Assembly (NCBI GenBank): GCA_944739405.2
Contig: OX123186.2
Span: forward strand, 39,975,551-40,039,550
Source: Euclidia mi
Taxonomy: Eukaryota > Arthropoda > Insecta > Lepidoptera > Erebidae
Direction: 5' to 3'
DNA length: 64,000 nucleotides
This document shows positions 10,230 through 20,449 of this stretch, in pieces. Numbering within the stretch: the stretch's first letter is position 1; the number at the start of each line of letters is the position of its first letter. The notes beneath the pieces were generated by a model. The model was not told where the DNA came from, did no database searches, and saw nothing but the letters and a program-made list of their open reading frames with translations. The position numbers and the translations under genes are program-made.

Positions 10230-13135
10230 TTAACTGGATTGTAGGCGTTTTATGTGGTTCGAGCTCGGTACTCAGAGTATACCGAGCTCAAAGCGCGTAG
10301 ATACACACTCAGTACTGAGCGCGTAAAGGCGTGTAGCTATAATAGGCGGTATGTACTGAATATTATTAGATAATATTACCTTGATGGTGGTTTTCCATAC
10401 GTTTTATATAGGACGCTGAGTTCTCAGCTACAAACTCTCGAACGGGAGCTGCCAAAATGATATAATACACAACAAAGCCCCGTATTCTTTCAAGGGCCAC
10501 TTATGTTTTTCGAAACTCTAGACAGAAAGGGCTACTTTTACGACTAGAAAGATCGTTCACAAATATGAAATTTAAGCAATGTAATCATGTATGACAAAGT
10601 ACATTTGAATTGCAACGTTTTCTTTAAATATAACACATCGTTTAAAATAAAATAATTGATGAATAAATTGTTGTTCATGATATTCGGTTAAAATTCAAGA
10701 TTGAGCCAAAATCTTGTCATATCTCTTTCACCACTTTACAAACGGTATCTACAACACTTAAAGATTTTTTAACTCAATTCAAAATAGGCTGGAAAACCAT
10801 CTCTGTATTTCACTCACGTTTTCACATCACCGTGAAAAGCAACATACATATATTTACCGGCCTTTCCCGACAAACTTTCCTGCTAATTATCTTCTCAACT
10901 TCTCGATTAACGAACTTCGGTACTCTTCGCAAAGGCGGCGTAAATTATATACGTCGTAACTTCATTACCGCACGCAGAAGACGCTCGCAAATCGACGTGA
11001 TACATACTACATATTACGTGCTACTGCGGCCTCTAAGTTATTAGGGTTAGCTCGTCAAGTTGTTGAATAGAGTTATTTGTATTTAGTAAGTGGCTAGTAG
11101 AGGGTACAACGGTACGGAATTATTTGTACTGAGTATTTTATTGTTGAAAGTTTTAAAATTACTTACTTGTCGAGCTGCATTGCGGCTGCTTACAAAGTAT
11201 CATATCACGAACGCAATTAGGTTTACCACGTACTTCAAACTAGTTTTTGTGGCATTCGACGAATGAATCATCGATATACAATCCGTCAACGTGGAGTCAA
11301 CGATTTATTACTTTAAGATAAGTGTATAAAAATTACTTGACCTAAGGTGTTAGCCTTAAACGTTGCAGCACAGTTTTTCTTTTAAATAATAAAACGCTGA
11401 TATAACTTAGTGTTCATGGTTCATGCGCTGTGTAAATATGGCTTAAAGATAGTAAATGATAAACTAATAAGACCACCGGCCGAAGCACTTCCGCTCTTTG
11501 CTACATTTATGTAAAAAAATGTGATTGAATATAAGAATAAGGTAAAGTTTAGGTAGAGGAGAGTTAGGTTTGCAACGCAAGAGTATTGTATTTTGTATTT
11601 GATAAATATTTTTTTCAATTTATTACAAGCACCTATTATCAATTATCTCTATATCACCCGAAATTTACTTGAAGAGATTGTATTGCAAATAAAGGCCGCC
11701 TTTGTGCCTAAAACACTTTTGTTGTGCAAAAAGTTAAATACACAATGTTAGCATCCCTGGCGTCTTTAGACTTGGGCTAGCCGGTCACCATCATACTTTA
11801 TCAGACGTAAGTACAAATTCAACTTTAATTAAAAGCACTTACAAATGAGCAGCCATTTCTACCAATTCCATCAACATACGAAATAAATAACATTTGCAAT
11901 GAAACTTGTATTCCATTGTCATTCCAATTACTGTCGGAAAGTTAAACATATACAAAAACCAATTAAAATCATTCGTATCGAAAATTAATCCAATTAGTGC
12001 TATAACGAATGGTGTTCGGCGTTCAGTGCCCTTAATACGCATCTGTTAAACTTCTACAAAGCTCTCGTAACCATTTTCAAAACTAACTATTCGTAAAATA
12101 TAAAAACATTTTTGTCCGACATAGAATATCATATTTTATTTGAAACAAAAGTAAAATGCATAAAATATTGTTTCAAATGTTACAACAACATTTAGCAAAC
12201 AAATCCTGTTTATAAAAATATTTATTTATTAATATTTCTATGGAATATTGTCTCTTGTTTTCGATGGTATAAAATCAACAACTTATGTGCTTATGCTCAA
12301 GCAAAATGGTTCACTCAGACGTCGGTAGGCATGTATTATTAACGTCCAGCTGTACGTAAAACTCCAAGTAAAGAAACTATGAAATTTTGCATGAAGGTAT
12401 TTTGCAATTTAGGCACTTAAAAGATGAGGTTTTCAAAGTTCTACATAACGTGTTATCCATATTGGGGGAAGAAAATATGGCAATTGTATAGGCAAAGCCC
12501 CGGGATAAAACTAGTTTGACAATCTACTATAAATCGAAAGTATTTAAATTACTAACACTCATTAGTTCACTTTGAGTAGCTTGCTAGTGTTAGAGTAAAT
12601 AATAATTATAGTTATCGTAGTCATTGAGACACTACGACGCTACGAATGTCTACGACGAGCTACGAATAGTTACGGACAATTGTGGGTCAGCGCACGGCAC
12701 TTTTTGGTAATCATCATGGCTTATATAATACTAGGTAAGAAAATTACATTTAAAATCTTTTTATCCACAGATAAATGTATAAAGTATAGCCACCAATTGT
12801 AAAAAAAACTTAGCAATGGGAAATATCGTAAAAATACATACTTCGAAAGGAGATACGTAACTTCATATTTATGTGTATAGTGTAATTACGAAAGTATATG
12901 AAGGGTACTGTTATATATTAAAATACATGCTTTGATATATAAAATAAAATGCCTTAATTAACAGTTTTGTGCAACATGTGTATAGGTAACTATTTTCTAT
13001 TCAGTCAGCATTTGCGCCATCCTGTTGTTTTCCATTACTAATTGCGTCAGTGTGGATTTGAACGTCGTCGTGGATACTTATATTTTCAATTTCGATTGTA
13101 GAAATTATAATAAATATCTTTTCGGTGTCATAAAA
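10230..13135. other. Unassigned AT-rich DNA
   Basis: Nearly 3 kb with no supportable gene. Small frames (10832-11044, 11421-11642, 11839-12042, 13001-13207) have no recognisable content. A 10-bp inverted repeat, gagctcggta / taccgagctc, lies at about 10260-10290. The right end, up to 13172, probably includes the 5' LTR of the gypsy element, but no second LTR was found to define it. Confidence 0.45.
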
Positions 13136-13159
13136 TATTAAAAAAAACCGAATGTTGAC

Positions 13160-13195
13160 CCACCCCGTAACAGTGGTGTCAGAAGGGATACAGCA
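13160..13195 (+). other. Probable end of 5' LTR and primer-binding region of the gypsy element
   Basis: A candidate LTR end ...ccccgtaaca (to 13172) is followed by tggtgtcagaaggga. Many insect Ty3/gypsy elements have a TGG plus tRNA-complementary stretch in this place. The following leader resumes after the MITE and leads into gag. I cannot name the tRNA, and no 3' LTR was found, so this is an inference from position. Confidence 0.3.
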
Positions 13196-13212
13196 ATCGT
13201 ATCCCATATTTA

Positions 13213-14089
13213 GGCTGGTTTCAGGGTCACGCGTTTTCCCCCCCGTGGGATCTCCACCTTGTCGTGGTGGGAGGGCTCAGTACCCATGGTTAGGTCACCC
13301 ACGGTGAAGCTAAGCGAGATCCCAGAAGTGGACACTCCGCGTGGGCTTGACGGACGCCTGCGCAGGATGCGTCCAACGGTGCGGGTGCGGGAGACAGTTC
13401 TGTCTGTCCCTCGCAGTCGGGTGCGGTCGCGGGAGGAGAGGCATGTCGGTGTTGCGTTGCCGCGCGCCCTATTTCCCGCGACCAAATGGGGGCGCACCAT
13501 TCGATGCGTCGCGGTGGGGCCGCAGAGGAAGAGGAGATGCGGTGTTGCGTTGCCGTCCTCCCTATCCTCTGCGGCCGCTGGGCGTTTTGGCGGCGGAGTC
13601 CAACACCTAAATCCGTCGCCAAGGGGGTTTTGTTCGGGGCCCGCCTGACCATCTGGCGGGCCAATACCCGTCGGAGGGTGGCGACGAGTGCTTTGGTGAT
13701 GCCCCACCCTCCGACACGGGTACATGGCGGAAGTCGAGGTGGTTTTTAGTGGAAACACCACATACTCCGGCTCTTATTTCCCCCAAGAATCGGAGATCCG
13801 AAGGGATTTTCCACCTCGTAAAACAAAAAAAAAAAAAAAGGGTCACGCGTTTGACCGGCGCCGGCCACACGCGCGCGCTTACAATTACACTAGATTAGTA
13901 GTAGCGTTTCATAGTCACGCATTTCAAACGCGCCGCGTGTGAGACGCGCGCCGTCGGCCGGCGCTGCCGAAGCTTCATACATTGCAAAGAGAAACGCGAA
14001 CTCGTTTCACAGTGGCCCGCGCGCTAAACGCGCTGTTTGACCGGCGCCGGCCACCGGCGCGTGCCGCGCGCGTCACTCTGAAACCAGCC
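13213..14089. mobile_element. GC-rich MITE with TTA target duplication (PIF/Harbinger-like)
   Basis: Perfect 12-bp terminal inverted repeats, GGCTGGTTTCAG and its complement, stand at 13213 and 14078-14089. Each is bordered by TTA (13210-13212 and 14090-14092), the 3-bp duplication typical of PIF/Harbinger. The body is rich in ggcgccggcc and gcgcgcg motifs and has no coding capacity. Without the retroelement inserted at 13237-13852 the MITE is about 260 bp. It lies in the leader of the gypsy element, between the primer-binding region and gag. Confidence 0.8.
13237..13839 (+). mobile_element. Short poly(A) retroelement, GC-rich (copy 1), with 13-bp target duplication
   Basis: The insertion is bracketed by gggtcacgcgttt at 13224-13236 and 13840-13852, and ends in an A-run of about 15. 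This is the hallmark of target-primed reverse transcription. It begins with gtgggatctccaccttgtcg and contains blocks shared with 26668-27275, 38251-38462 and 42575-43150. Frames of 87-183 codons on both strands overlap in every phase and reflect the high GC content, not genes. I read it as a non-autonomous, perhaps internally deleted, derivative of a larger LINE. Its R1-like origin is only a suspicion. Confidence 0.8.
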
Positions 14090-14092
14090 TTA

Positions 14093-14743
14093 AATACGCG
14101 GAGTGCGTTTCTGAACTTTTTGTGAACTTACAAATCTTTACAAACTCTTGTTGTGCAACATCACGAACTTTGTATCCTACTGCATGCTGGTGGAACTGCG
14201 ACAGTAAGTCTTAACGATAAGTGAGCCTGCCATCCTCTAACGTGTAGCCTCCCCGAGGTCGTCACCGCGTGTTACACTCGCCACGTTTCACCACCACGTG
14301 CTATCACAACGTGGTCATTGCTACTCCCGATTCTTACCTGACTGTGTAGTCGGGTCCCGCTGCAGAAATTCTGTGCGACTAGGTACTTACCTGGTCGGTG
14401 CTACTGCCGCGCGCACTGTCTGTTGCGCCATATACCGGTCCTCGTTGCTGCCCAGGCGCCGTTGGCGTACTGCCTGTACGCCACGTACCCAACTGCGCTG
14501 CTGCCCCAGGGCCCTGTTGACACGCTGTTGCGCGTCCAGTGCCCCTCACTTACCTGGATCCTGACCTGCGCGAAATCTGCGATGTACGCCACACACCGAC
14601 TCGCTGCGTTGCTGTGAGTTGAATATTTTATAATTGTTACTGCAAATCCTAATTTTATTTTAATTCAAATATCATTCCTTTTTCATCCTTGCTTATAATT
14701 CTAGATTTCCTTGTTTAATCGTAATTTAATTTTGATTTCCATA
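14093..14743 (+). other. Gypsy element leader
   Basis: Sequence between the MITE and the gag start is relatively GC-rich in its second half and carries overlapping frames in both directions without domain content. By position it is the untranslated leader of the retroelement. Confidence 0.5.
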
Positions 14744-15640
14744 ATGTCTAAAACTGAGATTACTCCTACTGAAGAATATCCTATAAAAATTCTTTGCGAT
14801 TTTATTGATACATAATGGAGATCGTGAGACCTTGACGGCATTCCTAACGAATTGTCAAAATTCATTAAATCTTGCATCAGAAACTCAGAAGAAATTACTG
14901 CTTAAGTATATTTTATCTAAACTGCGAGGAAAAGCTCAAATAGCTTGTTCTAGTAAAGTGTTTGAAGATTTTAATTCATTACAGGCTTTCCTTCGTAAAA
15001 ACTTTGGCGAAAGGAAGCATTACAGTCATTTATTTTTCAAATTGCAATCTTGTACTTGTTGTAAATGAAACAGTGTCACAATTTTCGTTGTTTATAGAGA
15101 CCTGTCTCACAGATATGCAGACAGAAATTCTTAATACCGAATCATTAAAAAAAGATTTGCGCGGTCGAATTGCAATGACGAAAGACCTTGCCCTTCACAC
15201 TTTTACATTAGGGCTACAACCGAGACTTAGTAATATGGTGCGGTGTAGAAATCCAAAAAATCTAAATGACGCCATTAATATTGCTATGAAGGAGGAAAAT
15301 ACTTTCAAGGTCTCTCCGAAAGGTGCTAAGATGTGTAAATTTTGTAACAAACCAGGCCATTTAGAGAGTGAATGTCTGATGAAAAAATCCCAGACCAAGC
15401 CTTAATCTTCGCCCAATTTCCAATCTCAACAAAACCTCAAGCCGTATCAATCCTCAGATATTACTTGTAGATATTGTAAAAAGCCGGGTAACGATATTTC
15501 TCAATGTTATAAACGTAAATATAATAATTCTAAGTCTAAAAATAGCGACGCCTCAATGCAACACAATATCGTGTCGCTACCCGATCAATCTGAATCGTAG
15601 GAAGAAACGCAAGAACATAATGACGATTTAAACTAGAGAG
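14744..15640 (+). pseudogene. Ty3/gypsy gag, frameshifted
   Basis: Gag-like coding sequence starts at the ATG at 14744 and is broken by frame changes near 14812 and 15060 and by stops near 15404 and 15598. The parts read as a helical capsid-like region (…L-L-L-K-Y-I-L-S-K-L-R-G-K-A-Q…, later G-R-I-A-M-T-K-D-L-A-L-H) and then two zinc knuckles. The first, CKFCNKPGHLESEC, is an intact CX2CX4HX4C. The second, near 15467-15508, has Asn where the His should be, so it has lost a metal ligand. In a live element Gag coats the genomic RNA and builds the particle. This copy cannot make a full protein. Confidence 0.8.
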
Positions 15641-15746
15641 TCGGGTATCGTCTTTGTGCCGCCATATGCCCGACCGTATTCAAGGCACAGTAAAACCTCT
15701 TATTAAAAATTCACATACCAAATCTAAGTTCTATACAGCCAATCGG

Positions 15747-15991
15747 CAGGGTAACCAGCCCCAAATCGAAGGTAATTCTCGTTCTTTAAAAGTCATGCAA
15801 CAGGGTAGCCAGCCCCAAATCGAAGGCAATTCTCGTTCTCTAATAGCCATGCGACAGGGTAACCAGCCCCAAATCGAAGGCAATTCTCGTTCTTTAAACG
15901 CCATGCGACAGGGTAGCCAGCCCCAAATCGAAGGCAATTCTCGTTCTTTAAACGCCATGCGACAGGGTAGCCAGCCCCAAATCGAAGGCGA
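15747..15991 (+). repeat. 54-bp in-frame tandem repeat between gag and protease
   Basis: Four and a half copies start at 15747, 15801, 15855, 15909 and 15963, each exactly 54 bases, so the 18-residue unit (Q-G-S-Q-P-Q-I-E-G-N-S-R-S-L-x-A-M-R) stays in frame. Copies differ by only a few bases. The 88-codon frame on the opposite strand is a shadow of the same repeat. Confidence 0.95.
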
Positions 15992-16154
15992 ACTCATCGT
16001 AAATAAAACTCAAAATACTCCGCCAGGAATCTCTGAATCTGCAAACTCTAATCTTTCAAAAAATCAAAAAAATTTCACCCCAATTTACGAAATCAAGTCT
16101 TACAAAATCTCCTTACCTCACGTATTCCTGAATACTTACAAATCACTCGAACAA

Positions 16155-16734
16155 ACCTTTGTGTTTTCTAAACGATACTGGAGCTAGTGTTAGTATAGTT
16201 AAACTTCAAAATTTTAACTCAGTGCCATCTTTATCTGACAATAAAATCAAACTCAAGGGGCTGAGCGAAGATGACTCCTATTATGAAACGTTAGGGTCAT
16301 TCGAAGTCAGATTTAAATACATTTTACAATCAAATTCTGAACTTATTTTTAATTATATTTTACATGCTGTTAGCAATAAAATAAAACTTGATTACGACGG
16401 TATTCTGGGTAACGATTTTCTAAAAGCTCTAGATTGTGATGTTAAATATTCTCAAAATTCATTATTAATTAAAGGTCACCTTTACCGTTAAATTTTAGTC
16501 ATCTTACATACATTATTCCACCTCATTCCGAAGCGATCGTCGAATATTCCGTATCAAATTCTTTAGACGAACTAAGATCTATGAAGGAAGGATTAGTTTT
16601 AGACCACAAGTATTCGGAAGGAGTTTATTTAGCAAATTGCATAATTTCTTTGAAACCTAATAGTCGTGTTAATATTTCGGTACTCAATACCACAGAATCA
16701 GAGGTTGTTTTTAAAAATTATGCAAACATACATA
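16155..16734 (+). pseudogene. Gypsy aspartic protease and protease-RT linker
   Basis: The active-site motif D-T-G-A-S lies near 16174-16188, followed by a G-I-L-G-N-D-F-L segment typical of retroelement proteases. In the family this enzyme cuts the Gag-Pol precursor. The upstream frame with the 54-bp repeats overlaps in another phase, so the gag-to-pol join is shifted. After a stop at about 16490 coding sense continues in another phase (residues S-E-A-I-V-E-Y-S-V … L-V-L-D) to the SINE at 16735, which ends it. Confidence 0.75.
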
Positions 16735-16910
16735 CATAGTCTCACGCCTATAACCCCGAAGAGGTAGGCAGAGGTGTATTTCTACACCCACTTTTCGCCA
16801 GATATACTTTAGTACCACGTAATAAGGGGCGAGCTTATTGCCGTACCGGGCACATTTCCAGACTCCGTGCTGCTACTGAGAATTTCGTGACAGAAAAACC
16901 CAATTAAAAA
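16735..16910 (-). mobile_element. SINE family A insertion in gypsy pol
   Basis: Minus-sense copy from the 3' tail (tctcacgcct-ataaccccga) to about the middle of the family, lacking the tRNA-like head. It is 5'-truncated and interrupts the linker between protease and RT. Confidence 0.75.
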
Positions 16911-16959
16911 TTATAATGTCCATTCCCTACGAGACGGTTACTTTACAATCCCAAATTAT

Positions 16960-17460
16960 TAATTAATAAAATCCTTTATATATGAATAGTCTAGTTTGCA
17001 CTCCTCCTAAAAGGTCGCAACAAGTATTAGACCTCATCCGAACAGAACATTTAAATCCTGAAGAGACAAAATGCCTCTTAGAATGTTGTGCCGATTATAC
17101 AGGTATGTTCTACCTCGAGAGCGAGCCCTTAACCTGTTCCAATGCCATCGAACATTCTATCAGCACCGGTGACGCTGCTCCAATCCATGCAAAATTAAAT
17201 AGGTTCCCCGAATATTACAAGGCCGAAGTTGAGAGTCAAATAAAGAAAATGCTCGAGCAGGATATAATACGGCCCTCAAAATCTTCTTGGAGCGCCCCTA
17301 TTTGGGTCTTGCCTAAAAAGATAGACGCGTCAGGTAAACAAAAATGGAGAATAGTAATCGATTACAGAAAACTAAATGATGTAACCGTCACTGAAATCTA
17401 GACCAGTTGGGTCACTCTAAATATTTTAGCACACTTGACCTTGTAAGCAGTTTTCAACAA
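16960..17460 (+). pseudogene. Gypsy reverse transcriptase, N-terminal half
   Basis: The frame 16982-17401 reads as the start of a Ty3/gypsy RT: R-F-P-E-Y-Y-K, then I-R-P-S-K-S-S-W-S-A-P-I, then W-R-I-V-I-D-Y-R-K-L-N-D, which are the usual fingers and first palm motifs. A one-phase shift near 17395 moves the reading into L-D-Q-L-G-H-S-K-Y-F-S, the segment before the first catalytic Asp, and at 17460 the Helitron begins. The second half is at 19454. Confidence 0.85.
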
Positions 17461-17494
17461 TCCTACTAATATTATAAATGTGAAAGTTTGTGAA

Positions 17495-17546
17495 GATGGA
17501 TGGATGGATGGATGGATGGATGGATGGATGGATGGATGGATGGATG
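17495..17546. repeat. (GATG)n microsatellite inside the Helitron
   Basis: About 13 uninterrupted GATG units close to the Helitron 5' end. A variable run in this place is familiar from related lepidopteran Helitrons. Confidence 0.95.
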
Positions 17547-17879
17547 TTTCTTACTCTTTCACGCAAAAACTACTGAACGGATTTGGATTAAACTTTACAG
17601 TAATATAGTTTGTACATCAGAATAACACATAGGCTACGATTTATAAAAAGATGTTTAATGTTGCCATACTATAAGGAAAAGTATCAACTAAGTTGGCGAA
17701 AATCCTGTATTATCTTTATTTGTTTGCTTGGGTCAAATTTAGTAATTGGAATTTTACCCCCTTCCTGATGATTGATCTGATATTTGGTATACACTCATGT
17801 TGTCATCGAGATTAAAAGATAATATTTAAATGATTGTAAATCCAAGATGGCCACCGATACAAAATGGCGAATCACATAT

Positions 17880-19060
17880 TACTTCACAACAACCTCAATA
17901 TGGGTATCAAATGAAAGGGTTTGATTGGTAGAATGGAGCTCACTATGAAAAATCTAAGATGGCCGCTGACACAAAATGGCGTCTTATTTATTTTCCACAA
18001 ATACCTCGATATGGGTATCAAATGAAAGGGCTTGATTCGTAGAATAGAGCTCACTATGAAAAATCCAAGATGGCTGTCGCAGCAAAATGGCTGATTACAT
18101 ATTTTGAATATTTTCCACAAAAACCTGAATATGGGTATCTAATGAAAGGGTTTGATTGGTAGAATGGAGTTCAATATGAAAAATCTAAGATGGCCGCCGC
18201 CACAAAAAGGTGAATTACTTATTTTCCACAAATACCTCAATATGGGTATCAAGTGAAAGAGCTTGATTCGTAGAATAGAGCTCACTATGAAAAATCCAAG
18301 ATGGCTGTCGCCGCAAAATGGCGGATTACATTTTTTCCACAAATAACTCAATATGGGTATCGAATGAAAGGGTTTGATAGGTAGAATGGAGCTCACTATG
18401 AAAACTCCAAGATGGCCGCTGCCACAAAATGGCGGATTATTTATTTTCCAATAATACCTCAATTTGGGTATCAAATGAAAGGGCTTGATTCGTAGAATAG
18501 AGCTCACTATGAAAAATCCAAGATGGCTGTCGCCGCAAAATGGCGGATTACATATTTTCCACAAATAACCCAATATGGGTATCGAATAAAAGGACTTGAT
18601 TGGTAGAATAGGGCTCACTATATAAAATCCAAGATGGCTGCCGCCACAAACTGGTGGATTACATATTTCCACATATACCTCAATATGGGTATCTAATGAA
18701 AGGGTTAGATTGGTAGAATGGAGCTCACTATGAAAAATCCAAGATGGCCGCCACCACAAAAAGGTGAATTACTTATTTTCCACAAATACCTCAATACGGG
18801 TATTTAATTAAAGGGCTAGATTCGTAGAATAGAGCTCACTATGAAAAATCGAAGATGGCTGTCGCCGCAAAATGGCGTATTACATTTTTCCACAAATAAC
18901 TCAATATGGTTATCGAATGAAAGGGCATGATTGGTAGAATAGGGCTCACTATGAAAAATCTAAGATGGCTGTCGCCATAAAATGGCGGATGACATATTTT
19001 CCACAAATACCCCAATATGGGTATCAAATGAAAGGGCTTGATTGGCAGAATAGAGCTTAC
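17880..19060. repeat. 111-bp tandem repeat array inside the Helitron
   Basis: Roughly ten and a half copies, marked by tcactatgaaaaatccaag at 17940, 18051, 18171 (variant), 18282, 18393, 18504, 18615, 18725, 18836 and 18946. Spacing is 111 bases except one of 120 and two of 110. Each unit carries aagatggc-gccgccacaaaatgg and cacaaatacctcaatatggg. Long minus-strand frames here (up to 206 codons) arise because 111 is divisible by 3, and are not genes. Two alternating unit types are visible (attcgtagaatagagct versus attggtagaatggagct). Confidence 0.95.
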
Positions 19061-19453
19061 GATATAATTGACCTAAGCGCAGCGTTATTAAAAGCGCGAG
19101 AGTATGAGTTGGTGCGCTGAAGCGCAGTGGGGAGGAGGGGCGGTCTGATTTTGTACTTTCTGGTAATGCTTTCAGTTTTTATTTTTGCTGCAATTCTATT
19201 CAGTAGGTATATAAGCTCTTCAATAACTATAATAATATACACTACATACTAATCTTTACCTGAAGTTTGACGACTATAGAAAACAAAGGAAATTTTAAGT
19301 ACTTATTATCTGTTTATAATATATGTATGCTACACGGCTAATGTGCAGATCCGTTTGTAATGAAATTTGATATGGATAGTCTGAAACCTGGGGAAGTACA
19401 AAGGCAACTCTTTATTAAAATTTCATGCGGGCGAAGCCGCGGGCGAAAGCTAG

Positions 19454-20000
19454 TTAAAAATAAAGGTAGAAGATGCGCTGAAGACCGCCTTCACTGTAGT
19501 GGGTAACGAAACTTCTGGGCACTACGAATTCACGAGAAAGCCCTTCGGGTTAAAAAACGCCCCCGCAATCTTTCAAAAACTCATGAATACCGTCCTATCT
19601 GACCTCCAGGGTCTTCATTGCTACATTTATTTAGATGACTGTATTATTTATAGCCAAAATTTGTCCAGTCATATAGAAAAGCTTAAACTAATCTTTGATA
19701 GATTCCGCCAATTCAACTTAAAATTGCAACCCGCTAAGTGCGAGTTCTTACGGTACGAAGTGGCGTATTTAGGTTATATAATTAGTGACAAAGGCGTCTC
19801 TCCTAACTCAGACAAAATCAAGGCCATTACGCAATTTCCAACTCCAAAAAGCCCCAAGGTCATCATTCTTGATTTTTTTCTAAAATTATGAAACCATTAA
19901 CTTCCCTTTTGAAAAAGGATGTAAACTTCATTTGGTCAGGCGAACAACAAAATGCTTTCAATAATCTTAAACAAAAATTAACTACAGCACCTCTTTTGCA
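19454..20000 (+). pseudogene. Gypsy reverse transcriptase, C-terminal half
   Basis: This resumes in the RT palm: K-T-A-F-T, H-Y-E-F-T-R-K-P-F-G-L, then N-A-P-A-I-F-Q-K-L-M, and the catalytic box Y-L-D-D near 19628-19641, followed by the thumb (L-G-Y-I-I-S-D-K-G-V). Near 19860-19890 a short deletion with a phase change removes the usual Y-Y-R-R-F-I segment, and reading continues with K-P-L-T-S-L-L. RT copies the element RNA into DNA in the family. This copy is inactive. Confidence 0.85.
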
Positions 20001-20449
20001 ATACGCCGATTTTAGTCAACCATTTCTGTTAACATGTGATGTTAACAGAAATGGTTGGTGGTTGGAACATGTGGCGAAATAGGCAAAGACAAACCTATCG
20101 CGTATGCATCGCGCACTTTAAATAAAGCCGAAGGTAACTACTCCACGACGGAAAAAGAATTATTGGCAATTTTATTCGGTGTAAAGACATTCCGTCCATA
20201 TCTACTTGGTTATAAGTTTAAAATTATTACAGACCACAAGCCCTTAGTTTGGTTATTTAACGTTAAAGACCCTGGTTCCAGATTAATTCGTTGGCGTCTT
20301 AAATTAGAGGAATATAGTTACGAGATAATACATAGACAAGGCAAGTTAAATTGTAACGCTGACGCCTTATCGCGGTTTCCGTTGCACGACGATAGTAATA
20401 ATTCAAGCCGTCCTGGGGGCCTATTCACTATGACAATTTTGAAGTCTTA
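20001..20449 (+). pseudogene. Gypsy RNase H domain
   Basis: From 20091 the frame reads K-P-I-A-Y-A-S-R-T-L, Y-S-T-T-E-K-E-L-L-A-I, then T-D-H-K-P-L, and ends with N-A-D-A-L-S-R-F. This is the standard Ty3/gypsy RNase H order. Just upstream, the stretch where the family has a D-A-S-like motif is replaced by a 19-bp palindrome (20017-20057) and a phase change. After the stop at 20449 there is no integrase and no 3' LTR that I can see, so the element is 3'-truncated. Confidence 0.85.

Larger units (their letters stand above)
17461..19453 (+). mobile_element. Complete non-autonomous Helitron
   Basis: It starts TCCTACTAATATTATAAATG and ends ...gccgcgggcgaaagCTAG, with a hairpin-forming gcgggcgaagccgcgggc just before the end, and lies between host A (17460) and T (19454). 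These are the three hallmarks of Helitron insertion. The interrupted pol frame resumes in phase when the element is skipped, which confirms both ends. No RepHel protein is encoded. Inside are a (GATG)n run (17495-17546) and an 111-bp tandem array (17880-19060). Confidence 0.95.

Noticed and set aside
13210..13870. Frames of 87-183 codons, some Pro/Arg/Ser-rich
   Set aside because: Same retroelement as above. Several cross the target duplication or the MITE boundary, which a real protein would not.
15731..15997. 88-codon minus-strand frame with a repeated tryptophan motif
   Set aside because: Antisense shadow of the 54-bp in-frame repeat of gypsy.
18139..18759. 206-codon minus-strand frame
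   Set aside because: It runs through the 111-bp tandem array of a Helitron. Because 111 is divisible by 3 the frame stays open in each unit. Neighbouring frames at 17884-18120 and 18839-19027 have the same origin.
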